Positions 24,668 to 34,812 of a stretch of 64,000 nucleotides of DNA are shown in pieces. How positions within the stretch are numbered: the first letter of the stretch is position 1; every line of letters begins with the position of its first letter. The translations under genes were made by a program, and so were the position numbers. A model generated the notes under the pieces. It did no database searches and was not told where the DNA came from. It saw nothing but the letters and a program-made list of their open reading frames with translations. Source of the DNA: Desulfobacteraceae bacterium (GTDB lineage: Bacteria > Desulfobacterota > Desulfobacteria > Desulfobacterales > UBA5616); contig VMSV01000238.1 of NCBI GenBank assembly GCA_013791935.1, positions 18,045 through 82,044 on the forward strand. The letters run 5' to 3'.

Positions 24668-25402
24668 ATGAGTGGAAACAGACCTTTAAAAACTCACGGT
24701 TGGACCCAAGGCCTTTATCAGGTCTCCTCAACCATCAAGGAAGTCATTGGCCAGAAACGGGAAACCGATGATGGTCGTATTTTCCGTTATGCAAAAGCTG
24801 GCGCTGCTGCCCTCGCAGCCGGGAAGCTTGGGATTGCGGCGAATATCGCGGCTGAACATCTAAATCAAGCAATCCTCGCGGCTGTGGCTGCTGGTGAATA
24901 CTGTTTGACTCTGGTAGTCACCGCAGGCACTGCAATCGCGGAAAACGCGCTTAGAGGCGGTCAATTTCAAATCAATGATGCAGTCGGAGAAGGTAGCATC
25001 TATGGCATTGAAAGCAACTCCGCCATTTCCGCTTCCGGAACCGAGATCGTGATCACCCTGACCGATCCCATTAAGGTTGCATTAACCACAGCATCGGAAT
25101 TTACCCTGGCTCACAACCCCTGGAATGGCGTGGTTGAATCCACCACCCTGGGTAAAGCTTGCGGCGTTCCCTTGGTAGCCGTCCCGGAGAGTAATTTCTA
25201 TTGGGCTCAGACCGGAGGGCTTGGGATTGGGTTGATTGATGGCACCCCGGCAGTAGGTTCTTTGCTGCAACAGTCCAATGCCACTGCGGGAGCAATGGAA
25301 ATCTATGCGGCAGAAACCATTGTTTTTAAGCCGGTAGCTGAAATCTTCGGGACCGCAGGAATTTCGACGGAATACAAGCCCGTTGTGTACTGCATAGACT
25401 AA
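24668..25402 (+). CDS. Head decoration-type virion protein (244 aa)
   Basis: Beta-rich, Ala/Gly/Thr-rich sequence ending WAQTGGLGIGLIDGTPAVGS and YKPVVYCID. The FYWAQTGG/DGTPAVGS segment recurs in proteins next to the major capsid gene in podoviruses. Likely decorates the capsid. AAGGAG ribosome site. Confidence 0.65.
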   Translation: MSGNRPLKTHGWTQGLYQVSSTIKEVIGQKRETDDGRIFRYAKAGAAALAAGKLGIAANIAAEHLNQAILAAVAAGEYCLTLVVTAGTAIAENALRGGQFQINDAVGEGSIYGIESNSAISASGTEIVITLTDPIKVALTTASEFTLAHNPWNGVVESTTLGKACGVPLVAVPESNFYWAQTGGLGIGLIDGTPAVGSLLQQSNATAGAMEIYAAETIVFKPVAEIFGTAGISTEYKPVVYCID

Positions 25403-25417
25403 AGCGGAGCATAAAAG

Positions 25418-26077
25418 ATGATCACCATAAAAGAGATTTCAGCGGAAGTTTTAGGGATCATTCAGGATAATAGTTATAACGATACCGATGTCTTACGGCT
25501 TTGCAACAATGCCTTGACTGAGATATCCGGGATCATTCTATTGCCTGAACTGCAAGCCGAGGATACCGTCGATACCGTTGCCGGTGTCAACTTTACGGCC
25601 CTTCCATCGGACTTCCAAAGAAATCTCTTTTATTGTTACAGCGAAGCCAATCTTAGGCGGGTGACGATCTATTCTGATTTTCGGAAGATCCTTGCCATGG
25701 CCGGGGTGATTGATCAACCTGGATATGTCTATGGCGTGGCCACCAGGGGGAGCAATCTTCATTACCAAAGAATTCCTGGGACTGCTGAAACTCTTCAGAT
25801 CCATTATTACCGGAATCCCACGGTTTTAACTTCGATTGATAATTTGCCATCCTGTTTGCCTGTTCATTTGGCCAGGCCCCTGCTTGTCAACTATTGCAGC
25901 AAAGAGCTTTACGACTTGATTGAGGACGGAGCAGACGGAAAAACCCCGAATACCGACAAGTATACTGGAAGGTTTACAGGGGACATGGCCCTTTTAGAGG
26001 CCTTCATTGGCCCCGAGCCTCGTTTGCCGGAAGAAATCCCACAAGCGATAGACTGGAATTTAATGGCCAATGACTAA
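25418..26077 (+). CDS. Head-tail adaptor (neck) protein
   Basis: 219 aa. N-terminal helical bundle (VLRLCNNALTEISGIILLPE) and a beta section (YQRIPGTAETLQIHYYRNPT) are characteristic of the small gp4/gp6-like connector proteins that cap the portal. Position after capsid genes agrees. Overlaps the next gene by 8 bases. Confidence 0.72.
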   Translation: MITIKEISAEVLGIIQDNSYNDTDVLRLCNNALTEISGIILLPELQAEDTVDTVAGVNFTALPSDFQRNLFYCYSEANLRRVTIYSDFRKILAMAGVIDQPGYVYGVATRGSNLHYQRIPGTAETLQIHYYRNPTVLTSIDNLPSCLPVHLARPLLVNYCSKELYDLIEDGADGKTPNTDKYTGRFTGDMALLEAFIGPEPRLPEEIPQAIDWNLMAND

Positions 26078-27383
26078 CAGCATCAAAATAAACGCATTCA
26101 CCGGAATGAATAACGTCCGGACTGCAAGCGACAACCTCAAAACCCCGTCTCTTATCCTGAATGCGGACACGACCGCAGAAGGACGATTGACCCGAAGGGG
26201 AGGCCATACCAAGGTAATCGATTTGGCCGGGGCATATAGTCTCTGGGCCTGTAAATTTGCCATGCTGGTTGCTGCTGGCGGAAGCCTTTACCGGATCAGC
26301 CAGGGGGTTGCTTCTTCCCTTGGGAGTCTTTCCGGGCCTGAAGCCCCATTGTCCTATTCAGAAGCCAACGGCAAGGCCTACATTTCAAACCAGCACTGGA
26401 ACGGTGTCTTCAACCCTGGAACTCTTTTGCTTGAGCCCTGGGGAATACCCTTGCCGGAAGCCCCGAGGCTTTCAGCTGTTGCCGGGAACCTGCCGGGAGG
26501 GATTTATCATGTTTGTTTTACGGTTTCGAACGGGGATGAGATCAGTGGGAATGGACCGATATCCCGAATCGTACTTGAAGACAATGAAGGAATTGGGATC
26601 AGTAATTTACCTGAAAATGGACTGGTGTGGGTCACAGATCCGGACGGGGAGAAGTTTTTCTATGCCGGGAACGCAAGCTCAATCGTTTCCTTGATCAGTG
26701 TTGAGCCCTTGCCGACCTTCCTTTGCTACCCGCCCGAGCCCATGGGCAATATTTGCTTTGCCTTTGGGAGGATGTGGGGAAGCCGGGATAATGTTTTAAT
26801 CTACACAGAGCCCTACCAGCTTGGATTGACCCAGAACACGAACCGGTTTGAGCTTGATCAGAAGATTACCATGATTGCCCGGGTGACCACCGGCCTCTTT
26901 GTGGGACTTGAAAACAGAACCGTATTTTTCGCCGGTACAGAGCCCACAAAGATGATCCAAATGGATGCAGGCTCCGGCGCCGTGAAAGGTACCCTTTGCT
27001 ACTGCAATAACCTTGGAGAATTAGGGGATGTCCTGGGAACCAGCGAGAAGGTTTATGTCGATGTTCCCGTTTGGTTATCTCAAGAGGGGATAGTGGCCGG
27101 GAACCCGAGCGGAAGGCTGTTTAATCTGACCAACAACAAGGTCAAGTTCTCCCCGCCTGAATCCGGGGCAGCTCTTTACCGGGATGTGAACGGGGTTTTT
27201 CAGTTCTTGACCAGCTTCCCGAGCGGCCAGACCGGTTCAGGGGTCCGGGCCAATGACCCCAAAGTACTCGAAGCTTTTAAGAATGGGCACCTCCGGGGAA
27301 CTCAGACCGGGGGTGATGTGGATATCGCGGCATTTTCAGACAATGCCGTTTGTGAAGTTTATCGCGCTGGACAATTAATTTAA
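26070..27383 (+). CDS. Tail hub / beta-propeller-like stabilisation protein (437 aa)
   Basis: Repeating beta-blade pattern (SEANGKAYISNQHWNGVFNP, AFGRMWGSRDNVLIYTEPY, RTVFFAGTEPTKMIQMD) as in podovirus packaged-DNA stabilisation proteins of the P22 gp10 kind. It would close the neck after packaging. The assignment rests on fold pattern and on place after the adaptor. Confidence 0.6.
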   Translation: MTNSIKINAFTGMNNVRTASDNLKTPSLILNADTTAEGRLTRRGGHTKVIDLAGAYSLWACKFAMLVAAGGSLYRISQGVASSLGSLSGPEAPLSYSEANGKAYISNQHWNGVFNPGTLLLEPWGIPLPEAPRLSAVAGNLPGGIYHVCFTVSNGDEISGNGPISRIVLEDNEGIGISNLPENGLVWVTDPDGEKFFYAGNASSIVSLISVEPLPTFLCYPPEPMGNICFAFGRMWGSRDNVLIYTEPYQLGLTQNTNRFELDQKITMIARVTTGLFVGLENRTVFFAGTEPTKMIQMDAGSGAVKGTLCYCNNLGELGDVLGTSEKVYVDVPVWLSQEGIVAGNPSGRLFNLTNNKVKFSPPESGAALYRDVNGVFQFLTSFPSGQTGSGVRANDPKVLEAFKNGHLRGTQTGGDVDIAAFSDNAVCEVYRAGQLI

Positions 27384-27394
27384 CAGGAGAAAAC

Positions 27395-27742
27395 ATGCCA
27401 GATTCAATTCAAGCCGAAACGAGTTTTTCTTACAGCCGAGCACTTTTCAGCGACAGTTTTGACCTTCATGCAGAGAAAGAAGCATCTTTTGTAATAGAGT
27501 TCAACAGCATAAAGGATGGAGAAGTCTCAACTATTCTTCATAAAGAGTCCGGTGACGGCAAAAAAGAAACGAAGTCTCTGACTTTAATGGAGGGCGACAC
27601 GCTGCACTTAAACCATGTTTTTCATGTAGAAGCCGAAACAGAAGTTAGGGATGATCATCCATTTCCGATCAAGTTGGAGTTCAAAGGCCAGACCTATTTC
27701 TTAAAAAGAACAAAAGCCGACAAGCTGATTTTAACAAAATAA
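27395..27742 (+). CDS. Hypothetical virion-block protein (115 aa)
   Basis: Beta-rich small domain, ends in basic LKRTKADKLILTK. No recognised family. AGGAG start signal; lies in the tail block and is probably a minor virion or assembly protein. Confidence 0.6.
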   Translation: MPDSIQAETSFSYSRALFSDSFDLHAEKEASFVIEFNSIKDGEVSTILHKESGDGKKETKSLTLMEGDTLHLNHVFHVEAETEVRDDHPFPIKLEFKGQTYFLKRTKADKLILTK

Positions 27743-27814
27743 TTTCAAATGACCTACCAGCCAGAACGCATTTGCGATCCAGCCATAGGAATAAATCCAA
27801 AAGGAGATAAACCA

Positions 27815-28432
27815 ATGCCGGATATCAAATGCGTTAAGAACAAGATCATCAACCCCTTTGCTGAGAATAAAGAGCTTGCCTATGCGGCAAAGCATCATCG
27901 TGACGGGGTTATCTTCACCGGGAATGTCCGGTGTGAGCAGTTCAGAGGTGGTCAGATCATCGGCCCGAATGGATGGGAGCCCAAACCCAACACCTTTACC
28001 ACGGAAGGCATGGCCAGGCTTTTGAATATCATGTTCCACGATATCACAAAGCCAGCTTCGGAAATCTTCTATGTTGGTATTTTCAAGAACAATGTTACCC
28101 CGGCGCTGGCGGATACAGCAGCGGCCAAGCTGGGAGCGGCAGGGTCTTACGGTGAGTGCCAGGATGCAGACTATGACGATCCGGCTACCAATAAGCCAGG
28201 TTACACAACTGCCGACACCGCAACGGCGGTTATCACCAATGCCGTTGCCGGTAAAGCTCATTTTGTCATGGCGGACGCTTTGACAGTTTACGGAGCCTTC
28301 CTGTCCACGGAAGCGGCCAAAACTGCGACAACCGGATATCTGATGGCGGCTAAGAAGTTCGCCACCGCACGGGCGGTTATTGCTGACGATGAGCTTTATG
28401 TAACCTATCAGATCACGGCTTCCACGTCCTAA
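27815..28432 (+). CDS. Structural virion protein (205 aa)
   Basis: Start at 27815 is set by AAAAGGAGAT; an upstream ATG at 27749 lacks one. KPNTFTTEGMARLLNIMFHD and EIFYVGIFKNNVTPALADTA form a pattern I know from unnamed structural proteins in podovirus and siphovirus tails. Ala/Thr-rich C-terminal half. Its stop and the next start share one base pair step (TAATG), so they are coupled. Confidence 0.65.
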   Translation: MPDIKCVKNKIINPFAENKELAYAAKHHRDGVIFTGNVRCEQFRGGQIIGPNGWEPKPNTFTTEGMARLLNIMFHDITKPASEIFYVGIFKNNVTPALADTAAAKLGAAGSYGECQDADYDDPATNKPGYTTADTATAVITNAVAGKAHFVMADALTVYGAFLSTEAAKTATTGYLMAAKKFATARAVIADDELYVTYQITASTS

Positions 28433-29496
28433 TGCCGAAATTCAACCATCAGAATTTCGGAGATATTCAGAAGTATGTTTATCTCCTGGCGCGGGTGTTG
28501 TCTGTCAATGGGGCGGATGACACCGCGAGCCTTGCCCTTACCGATACAGCCCTGGTTGCTTCGGGCATTCCTATTTTCTTTCATTGCGCCATGGATTCGG
28601 AACAGCGGGAGAACGGGGCTCTGGTTGGAGCAGCAGGGGCTTTCCGGGAAGAAGATTCGGTGATTGTACGATGCCGCCTTGACGATTCGGGGGCGACCAT
28701 TACACCGGTTTGCGTTGTGGCCAGGGATCAGGGCCCTAGAACTTGCTGTGAGTGGTTTGAGGAAATAGGCTCTACGATCTGCCAGAATCATAACTGGCGG
28801 GTACCCTATGCCATTCCTTATTATCAATTGAATCCCCCTGGTGATGATGGCTGGTTTGCGATGTGCGGAACTCTCCCATACTATAAACTTTGGACCGCAA
28901 CATTGGGAGGGCTTGGGCTTTTTCTCATTGAAGTTGATTGTAGTCTTTCAGACGGGAAGTATCACGCTAAAAACAAGGTTAACATTCTTCGGGAAAGCGA
29001 CCGTTTCTTTGAAGAATATCCCTATGGACTTTACTGGAAAGCTTCCGACAACCCAGGGGATCTACCTCAGAAAGACGGTGTTCTGAAATTCAATTTCAGC
29101 AATGTTCAAACAGAGGTTTATCGAGGTGAGGGGGCTATAGATCATGTCGATTATCTTCGAGGGCAAGTTTACATAAAGATTTTTTGGGACTCGGGGCTTC
29201 CTGTTGAGATTATTGTGTCAAGGTCTATTTATTCGTACCATGATCCTTATATGCCTCCTGAAATGGTTGACAGGACCATTATTCTTTCTCATGAAAACGG
29301 CAAAGAATATTCAATCGATCTATCTGATTACTATGATGAAAGCATGGGGGAGATCAGCAGAATGCTTGTCGGTTGTGCTGCAATAGCTGAACAGCCACTT
29401 ACGTCAACCTTTGGCTGGACCATCGCGGGGGACCCTGTGGACCTTTGGGCCTTGGCTGAATATACTCTCGATTATTTTAAAATTTGTTCTACATGA
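28432..29496 (+). CDS. Hypothetical virion protein (354 aa)
   Basis: Mixed alpha/beta, with many aromatic residues and several Cys (CCEWFEEIGSTICQNHNW, LFLIEVDCSL). No family recognised. Between two structural genes and translationally coupled to the first, so likely a tail component. Confidence 0.65.
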   Translation: MPKFNHQNFGDIQKYVYLLARVLSVNGADDTASLALTDTALVASGIPIFFHCAMDSEQRENGALVGAAGAFREEDSVIVRCRLDDSGATITPVCVVARDQGPRTCCEWFEEIGSTICQNHNWRVPYAIPYYQLNPPGDDGWFAMCGTLPYYKLWTATLGGLGLFLIEVDCSLSDGKYHAKNKVNILRESDRFFEEYPYGLYWKASDNPGDLPQKDGVLKFNFSNVQTEVYRGEGAIDHVDYLRGQVYIKIFWDSGLPVEIIVSRSIYSYHDPYMPPEMVDRTIILSHENGKEYSIDLSDYYDESMGEISRMLVGCAAIAEQPLTSTFGWTIAGDPVDLWALAEYTLDYFKICST

Positions 29497-29505
29497 GGTG
29501 ATTAA

Positions 29506-30198
29506 ATGGCTGAGACTATTTATTTTGCGGATAGGATAAAAGAAACCACCCTAACTGTCGGAACCGGGGTTTTGGTTTTGGAAGGCCCATCAACGGGATT
29601 CATGTCGATAGATGATGGCATGGGCTCTGGAGATGCTTGGTTTTGCTGTACTGATGGAGTTGATTGGGAAGTGTTCCAAGGACATCTTGATGTGAATGGT
29701 GATCTGACAAGGGATTACTGTTCATATTCTTCAACCTACGGGGATTTCATCGATTGGGGAGCGGGAACAAAAGAAGTATTTAATGTTTTCCCGGCTGAGT
29801 TGATCGCGGAAATGCTCAGATTATCTTCGGGCATAAAAACTGAAATTTTTGCATCTTCAACCGGCGAACTTACCGTTTCAGACTGTTTAGGCAAACTTAT
29901 TTCCAACCGAGGGCAATCAGCAGAAAATACGCAAACGCTCCCGGATTGTGAAGAGGGATTGAGCGGAACAATCGTTATCGCTACGGCAGGCGCAGGGGCT
30001 TTTATATTAGAGCCAGGTACAAACGATCAAATATATTACAATAGTGTTGGACTTGGTGATGGGTTCTCTATTTCCATTGATACGCCTGGAATAGGCAATT
30101 ACCTGACTTTCTTTTCCTTTCTTAATGGCTCCAATGCGTGGGATTGGATCGTTGCCCCCGGACCAGGAACAACAGTGAATACCGGAGGGGGTCCATAG
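29506..30198 (+). CDS. Tail fibre-like structural protein (230 aa)
   Basis: Starts with FADRIKETTLTVGTGVLVLE, the ADR-KET-T-TGTG motif seen at the beginning of many phage tail or fibre proteins, then WFCCTDGVDWEVFQGHLD. C-terminal half is Gly-rich. AGGTG start signal. Confidence 0.7.
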   Translation: MAETIYFADRIKETTLTVGTGVLVLEGPSTGFMSIDDGMGSGDAWFCCTDGVDWEVFQGHLDVNGDLTRDYCSYSSTYGDFIDWGAGTKEVFNVFPAELIAEMLRLSSGIKTEIFASSTGELTVSDCLGKLISNRGQSAENTQTLPDCEEGLSGTIVIATAGAGAFILEPGTNDQIYYNSVGLGDGFSISIDTPGIGNYLTFFSFLNGSNAWDWIVAPGPGTTVNTGGGP

Positions 30199-30262
30199 TA
30201 ACATCGCAAGAAACTGGCAAGGGGAACTTCCATAATTGATTAATTTTAGGGGCCATTAATAA

Positions 30263-32440
30263 ATGATATCTCAGCATCCCATATCAGGAGCGCCCATAAG
30301 CGCAGCAGAAGAGGCCCCAGGGTCTTCAGGGTCACAAACCTATGAACTTGAGATCAATGACGGGCTCGGTCTTTCTGAATATATTGCTGACCGCAATCCT
30401 GATACGTTTGAAGATATCATTGAGGAATCTTTAGGGGTTGAAGACCTTCCATCGGTGCCTTCTGCCTATAATGAGATCATTGATGAATCTTTAGCGGTTG
30501 AAGACACTCATGCAAATGGGAACCTTCCCGTAGAATTCACAAAACTCCCTTATGGAGACCATCTTGTTACTATAACCTTGGAACTCCTGGAAGGGTACTC
30601 GGTTATTATCAATTGGGGGGATTTATCAAGTGTTGAGATTGAGGGGCCTTCAAGTGAATCTTTTACACATGAGTATGTAAACCAAAGCCAGACTTATAAT
30701 ATAAGCATAGTCGGAGATGTTGACCAGCTTACGGGCTTTTTCATTTCCGGCAATGGGACGCTTGTCAGTTTCGAGGCATTATCCCAGATGGTGAGCCTGT
30801 TAAACCTTGGCTTTTCGGGAAGTTATATTACCGGGAATTTGACGGCGATAGAAAATATGATTGGATTACAGGGCTTTCAGTTATGGGGCGTGACTTGCTC
30901 GTTAATTGGTTTTTCTGCTAATATATCGTCTCTTGCAAATTTCCCGGATCTTAGGAAAGTCGTTTTTGGGGGTAATGGAGCAAAGTTATCTGGGGACGTA
31001 TCTGATCTGGCAGGATTAACTCAGCTTTCTCAGCTAATTTTTGCGGATAGCTTTGTAGAAGACCTAAGATTTACACCATCATTGTTATCGTGGGACGTAA
31101 ATACAGATAACCCTGAAGGGTCGGAAGCTGATTGTACGCTGTCTTTTGATACCACACGCTTTCTTGAATCAGAAGTTGACGCTATTTTAAATAATCTCGA
31201 TAGCATTTCTGAATCCCTGCCACTGTTAAGCAGGAACATATATTTTTCTGGCACAAACGGCACTCGATCATCAGCAAGCTCTGACGCTGTAATCTCTTTG
31301 AGGGAAAAGGGATGGGTCATCACTTTTGATTTAGAGGAAATGGTAGTTGATTCCGCCGTTTTTTCTGATTATTCACTTTGGGTAACTGGATATTCCAAGG
31401 TTATCATCGAAACCCTCCGCATGCTGGACACTGGCAAGATCGGGTTTCACCTTCAAGTGGCGGAGAGCCTTGGGGTTGCGGAGCAGCTTAAAGAGGCTTT
31501 GGGTATCCTTGCCCATGACTTTCTGAACCTTAACCCTGGTCTATTCTCAAACTGGAAAGGATCTGAAGGAGTAGGCTCCGGGCTTTCCATTTCCGATGTG
31601 TCTTCTTTTGGGAAACAGTTCCTTGATTCCCTGGACGAAAACATAGGCCTTTCTGATTTCTCAATGTTCTCGTTTCATCTTTTGATTCTGGATTCCATTA
31701 CATGCTCATCCTCAGTCGAAGCCGCTGGTCTTTTCCAAAGACAGATCATGGAAGCCATGGCCTTGACGGATTCAGCTTTGAAAGCCTGGGAAAGCCTGAT
31801 TGAAGATGTCTTCAGCGTGGTTGAATCTGCATCGCTTATCTACGGTGTCATGGCCACGGTGGAAGAGTCGGTTTCCCTTTCTGGAAATTCCGCCTACTTG
31901 CTTTTTGCAAATGAAGCCATCAACGACAGCTTTCAACTTCAGCCATCCATTGCCCTCCGCTCTGTCCTGGGCGCTATTGTTCAAGAGTCCTTGGGTCTTT
32001 TTGGTCAGGTATTGATTGACGGAGAAGTCTGGGAATGTTGGGTCTTGAACACGAATAAGTTTCACCCTTCCATTTATTCCGGATTCGATTTCAACTCCTA
32101 CGCCATCTTTGAGGGCAGGGCCTACGGGGCAAAGGCTGATGGCATTTACGAGTTGTCCGGAGACACGGATAACGGTTCCGGGGTTCGCTCGGGGGTTGCT
32201 TTTCCTGAAACAGATTTCGGGACAACCGCAGGGAAGCGATTCAGAAAAGCCTTTTTAGGGGTTTCGGGCGATTCAACAGTTTTAAAAGTTGAGAATGAAA
32301 ATGATTATGGGTTCTATTCTATTGAAAAAGACAAAACGACCATAAACAGAAGCCTGTACGGCAAAAAATGGAAACTTTCCGTTCTTGATTTTGAGAACCT
32401 GCATTTCATTGAACTCTTTCCGGTAATTTTAACGAGGTAA
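30263..32440 (+). CDS. Tail protein with PKD-like and leucine-rich-repeat module (725 aa)
   Basis: Three parts. (1) Residues 1-85 and again 375-590: short repeats of the form ESLGVED/ESLAVED/ESVSLSG, as in fibre shafts. (2) About 95-350: a PKD-like unit (SVIINWGD, FTHEY) then BspA-like leucine-rich repeats and a typical cap ending KGWVITFD. (3) A C-terminal beta domain (residues about 590-725) with YAIFEGRAYGAKADGIYELS. The LRR module looks inserted between shaft repeats. Probably the receptor-binding fibre or spike; the LRR would be the contact surface. Confidence 0.72.
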   Translation: MISQHPISGAPISAAEEAPGSSGSQTYELEINDGLGLSEYIADRNPDTFEDIIEESLGVEDLPSVPSAYNEIIDESLAVEDTHANGNLPVEFTKLPYGDHLVTITLELLEGYSVIINWGDLSSVEIEGPSSESFTHEYVNQSQTYNISIVGDVDQLTGFFISGNGTLVSFEALSQMVSLLNLGFSGSYITGNLTAIENMIGLQGFQLWGVTCSLIGFSANISSLANFPDLRKVVFGGNGAKLSGDVSDLAGLTQLSQLIFADSFVEDLRFTPSLLSWDVNTDNPEGSEADCTLSFDTTRFLESEVDAILNNLDSISESLPLLSRNIYFSGTNGTRSSASSDAVISLREKGWVITFDLEEMVVDSAVFSDYSLWVTGYSKVIIETLRMLDTGKIGFHLQVAESLGVAEQLKEALGILAHDFLNLNPGLFSNWKGSEGVGSGLSISDVSSFGKQFLDSLDENIGLSDFSMFSFHLLILDSITCSSSVEAAGLFQRQIMEAMALTDSALKAWESLIEDVFSVVESASLIYGVMATVEESVSLSGNSAYLLFANEAINDSFQLQPSIALRSVLGAIVQESLGLFGQVLIDGEVWECWVLNTNKFHPSIYSGFDFNSYAIFEGRAYGAKADGIYELSGDTDNGSGVRSGVAFPETDFGTTAGKRFRKAFLGVSGDSTVLKVENENDYGFYSIEKDKTTINRSLYGKKWKLSVLDFENLHFIELFPVILTR

Positions 32441-32442
32441 AC

Positions 32443-33651
32443 ATGGGAACCCTTGATGAAAATGCCCTTTGGTTTAAAGGGAAAAGGCCGATTATCGCGG
32501 AATATGAGAAAGGCCGGGAAGCTGTCCTGTCCACCATTGCCGGCCAATCTTTTTGCCGGATGCCGGGTTTCGTGAAGAAGGTTTTGACCAGCCTTGAAAT
32601 CGGGACCAAGGAAAAACTTACCGCCCTGAACTATGACATCCTGCAATCGGCCATTGAGCGTGAGCTCCGGCAAGCCGGAATCGCCTATGATCTTTCATAC
32701 CGTCAGGCCGCGCTAAGTTGGGAGATTGAACGCCAAGGCCTTCTTGATGCACTTGATAGAGAATTTGCAGGGATGAAAAGAGCACAGGCATTCACCGAGG
32801 AAGCCTTGAGCCGGATGGATATCGAAATCGGGCTCCGGGCCCTAGTGGTTGAAGCGGCCAAGCTGGCCTTTTCTCAGACCGAGGAAGAATATAAGCGCAG
32901 GGTCCTTGTTTCTGATTCAACCGTGAACACGGCAGAAACCAGCTTGATCAATGAAAAATTGTTCACGGCCCAGAAACGCCTTGCCTTGATCACCTACCTG
33001 GAAGAGATCCTTGAAGCCGAGCAACGGGTTTTGATTGCAGAAACGGCCAATATCGTCCTGGAAACCGATCTGGTGGAGGCCAAGGGCGAACTTATTGCCA
33101 AAGAGGCCACAAAGATACCCGCCATGATCGAACTTGCCGCACAAAAGACCCTACTGGCTCGGTCGATCATTGACCGGATAGAACACGAAAGGCAAATCCT
33201 CCTTCTTGCCCTGGCGCGGGTTTTTCTGGAACGGGATAAAACCGATGCAGGTCTTTCCATCATGGCAGCAGATACGGCCCTCAATACCCTCCGGAGAACT
33301 CTGAACGATGAAAAAGTAAGCCTGTCCATCCTGAAATCAAACAACATGATTGCCATCGAGCGCCAGGAGAACCGGAACAAGACCCAAATCATGATGGATA
33401 CGGAAGCATCCCAGGTCATCACCATGAACGCCGATGGTGCTGCCGTTGATCAGGTTCTTTCCATCAATGTCCAGGAAAACAATATTGCCCATCAATCCGA
33501 GCGGGAAAGTTCAGCCCGGATGATGGCAGAAAATAAAAAATCGATTACCTACCAAATGGCTGATACGATCAGGGAGATAGAAGACTCCGCAGAGATATCG
33601 GCCAATCAAAAGATTACGGCACAATTAACCCACCTCTTCCTTGCGGAGTAG
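32443..33651 (+). CDS. Long coiled-coil virion protein A (402 aa)
   Basis: After a short N-terminal piece (NALWFKGKRP), the chain is nearly all helix rich in Glu, Ala, Leu, Arg. It ends SANQKITAQLTHLF, similar to the end of the next protein. Two bases after the tail-fibre gene. No family recognised. Candidates: internal or ejected virion protein, or tail needle. Confidence 0.65.
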   Translation: MGTLDENALWFKGKRPIIAEYEKGREAVLSTIAGQSFCRMPGFVKKVLTSLEIGTKEKLTALNYDILQSAIERELRQAGIAYDLSYRQAALSWEIERQGLLDALDREFAGMKRAQAFTEEALSRMDIEIGLRALVVEAAKLAFSQTEEEYKRRVLVSDSTVNTAETSLINEKLFTAQKRLALITYLEEILEAEQRVLIAETANIVLETDLVEAKGELIAKEATKIPAMIELAAQKTLLARSIIDRIEHERQILLLALARVFLERDKTDAGLSIMAADTALNTLRRTLNDEKVSLSILKSNNMIAIERQENRNKTQIMMDTEASQVITMNADGAAVDQVLSINVQENNIAHQSERESSARMMAENKKSITYQMADTIREIEDSAEISANQKITAQLTHLFLAE

Positions 33652-33654
33652 AAT

Positions 33655-34812
33655 ATGAGCATAGACGCTTTTAACAGGGCCATGGTTCGGGAACTTGCAG
33701 CCTGGAAGCCCTTCACGTCGAATAACCTATTTCTGAATGCTGATGACAAGACGGAACGGGCCATCATCCTTGGCCTGTATGCCGGGGTTTATAAGTTTGG
33801 CCATAATTACCTTGAAGTGATCGAAGCGGAGCAGCTTCAGGCCGTGATCGACGAATTCACCCAGAACATGGCACAGCTTTCCAATGAAAGCGCAAAGCTT
33901 GTGCTTGAAATCGCAGCAAAAAGGTATCTGGCCTCAATTGATCAGCAGATTTTTGACGAAAAGGTTTTAACAAAGCAAGGTGCCCTCGATGCTGAAAACC
34001 AGAAATGGGATTCCAGAATCGCAGCACTGTCAGCAGACAGGGAAGCCCTGGAAACCCTTCGGCAGAGGACAGTCTTGTCTGAAGCCCAAGCCGTGAACCG
34101 GGTCAATGAGATATCCGCCCAGGTTAGAAACGAGCAATACACCCAATCGGAATTGGACAATGAAGAACTGAAGCAGCGCCTTGAAGTCTCAAAAGCTGAA
34201 TTGCGAATTTTGCAATCTGCAAATCGTGGTCTTGAGATCCAGGCCCAAATCAATGATGCAGCTTTCCAACTATTCGCCGTGGATGCTGATATCGCCGGGT
34301 TGAATGCCCAGGTTGCCGGGACCCTGGCGGATATTGCCCGGAACCAGAGGGTTGAAGAAGAACTCACGATAGAGCGGCAAAAGAATTCAAACCTGGAATA
34401 TGAGATTGCAGAAGAGACCGCGGCAAAACTTGCAGGTATTTTATCCCATGAAAGGTTGATCCAGGATGAAATTGATTCAATGGATGATTTCGAGCGACAA
34501 GAAGCAAAAGAACACGCCGAAAAACTGAATGGATTGAATGTCGATAATACGTCAAAGCAGAAAAACATAGAGCTTTCCATGGAAGAAAGTTTGTTCCGTT
34601 CAGGAATGAGAGTTCGCGCCCATGCCAATGATATCGCTTTTGTGACTCAGAATAAGCAAACCACTGTGCTAAAAGACGCGGATGAAACCATTCTCATCCA
34701 GCAAAGGGTATGGGCCAAGGATCAAATTGTTGACGCCTCCATTAAAGCCGCCCAATTCATCGCGGATGCAAACATAGCGACAAGTCTCCTGCACAAGATT
34801 GGTTCTGAATGA
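33655..34812 (+). CDS. Long coiled-coil virion protein B (385 aa)
   Basis: Same type as the preceding gene: continuous helix rich in Glu/Ala/Gln/Asn. Its end, DANIATSLLHKIGSE, resembles the end of protein A, suggesting a shared C-terminal docking motif. Overlaps the next gene by 4 bases. Likely acts with protein A as a pair. Confidence 0.65.
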   Translation: MSIDAFNRAMVRELAAWKPFTSNNLFLNADDKTERAIILGLYAGVYKFGHNYLEVIEAEQLQAVIDEFTQNMAQLSNESAKLVLEIAAKRYLASIDQQIFDEKVLTKQGALDAENQKWDSRIAALSADREALETLRQRTVLSEAQAVNRVNEISAQVRNEQYTQSELDNEELKQRLEVSKAELRILQSANRGLEIQAQINDAAFQLFAVDADIAGLNAQVAGTLADIARNQRVEEELTIERQKNSNLEYEIAEETAAKLAGILSHERLIQDEIDSMDDFERQEAKEHAEKLNGLNVDNTSKQKNIELSMEESLFRSGMRVRAHANDIAFVTQNKQTTVLKDADETILIQQRVWAKDQIVDASIKAAQFIADANIATSLLHKIGSE

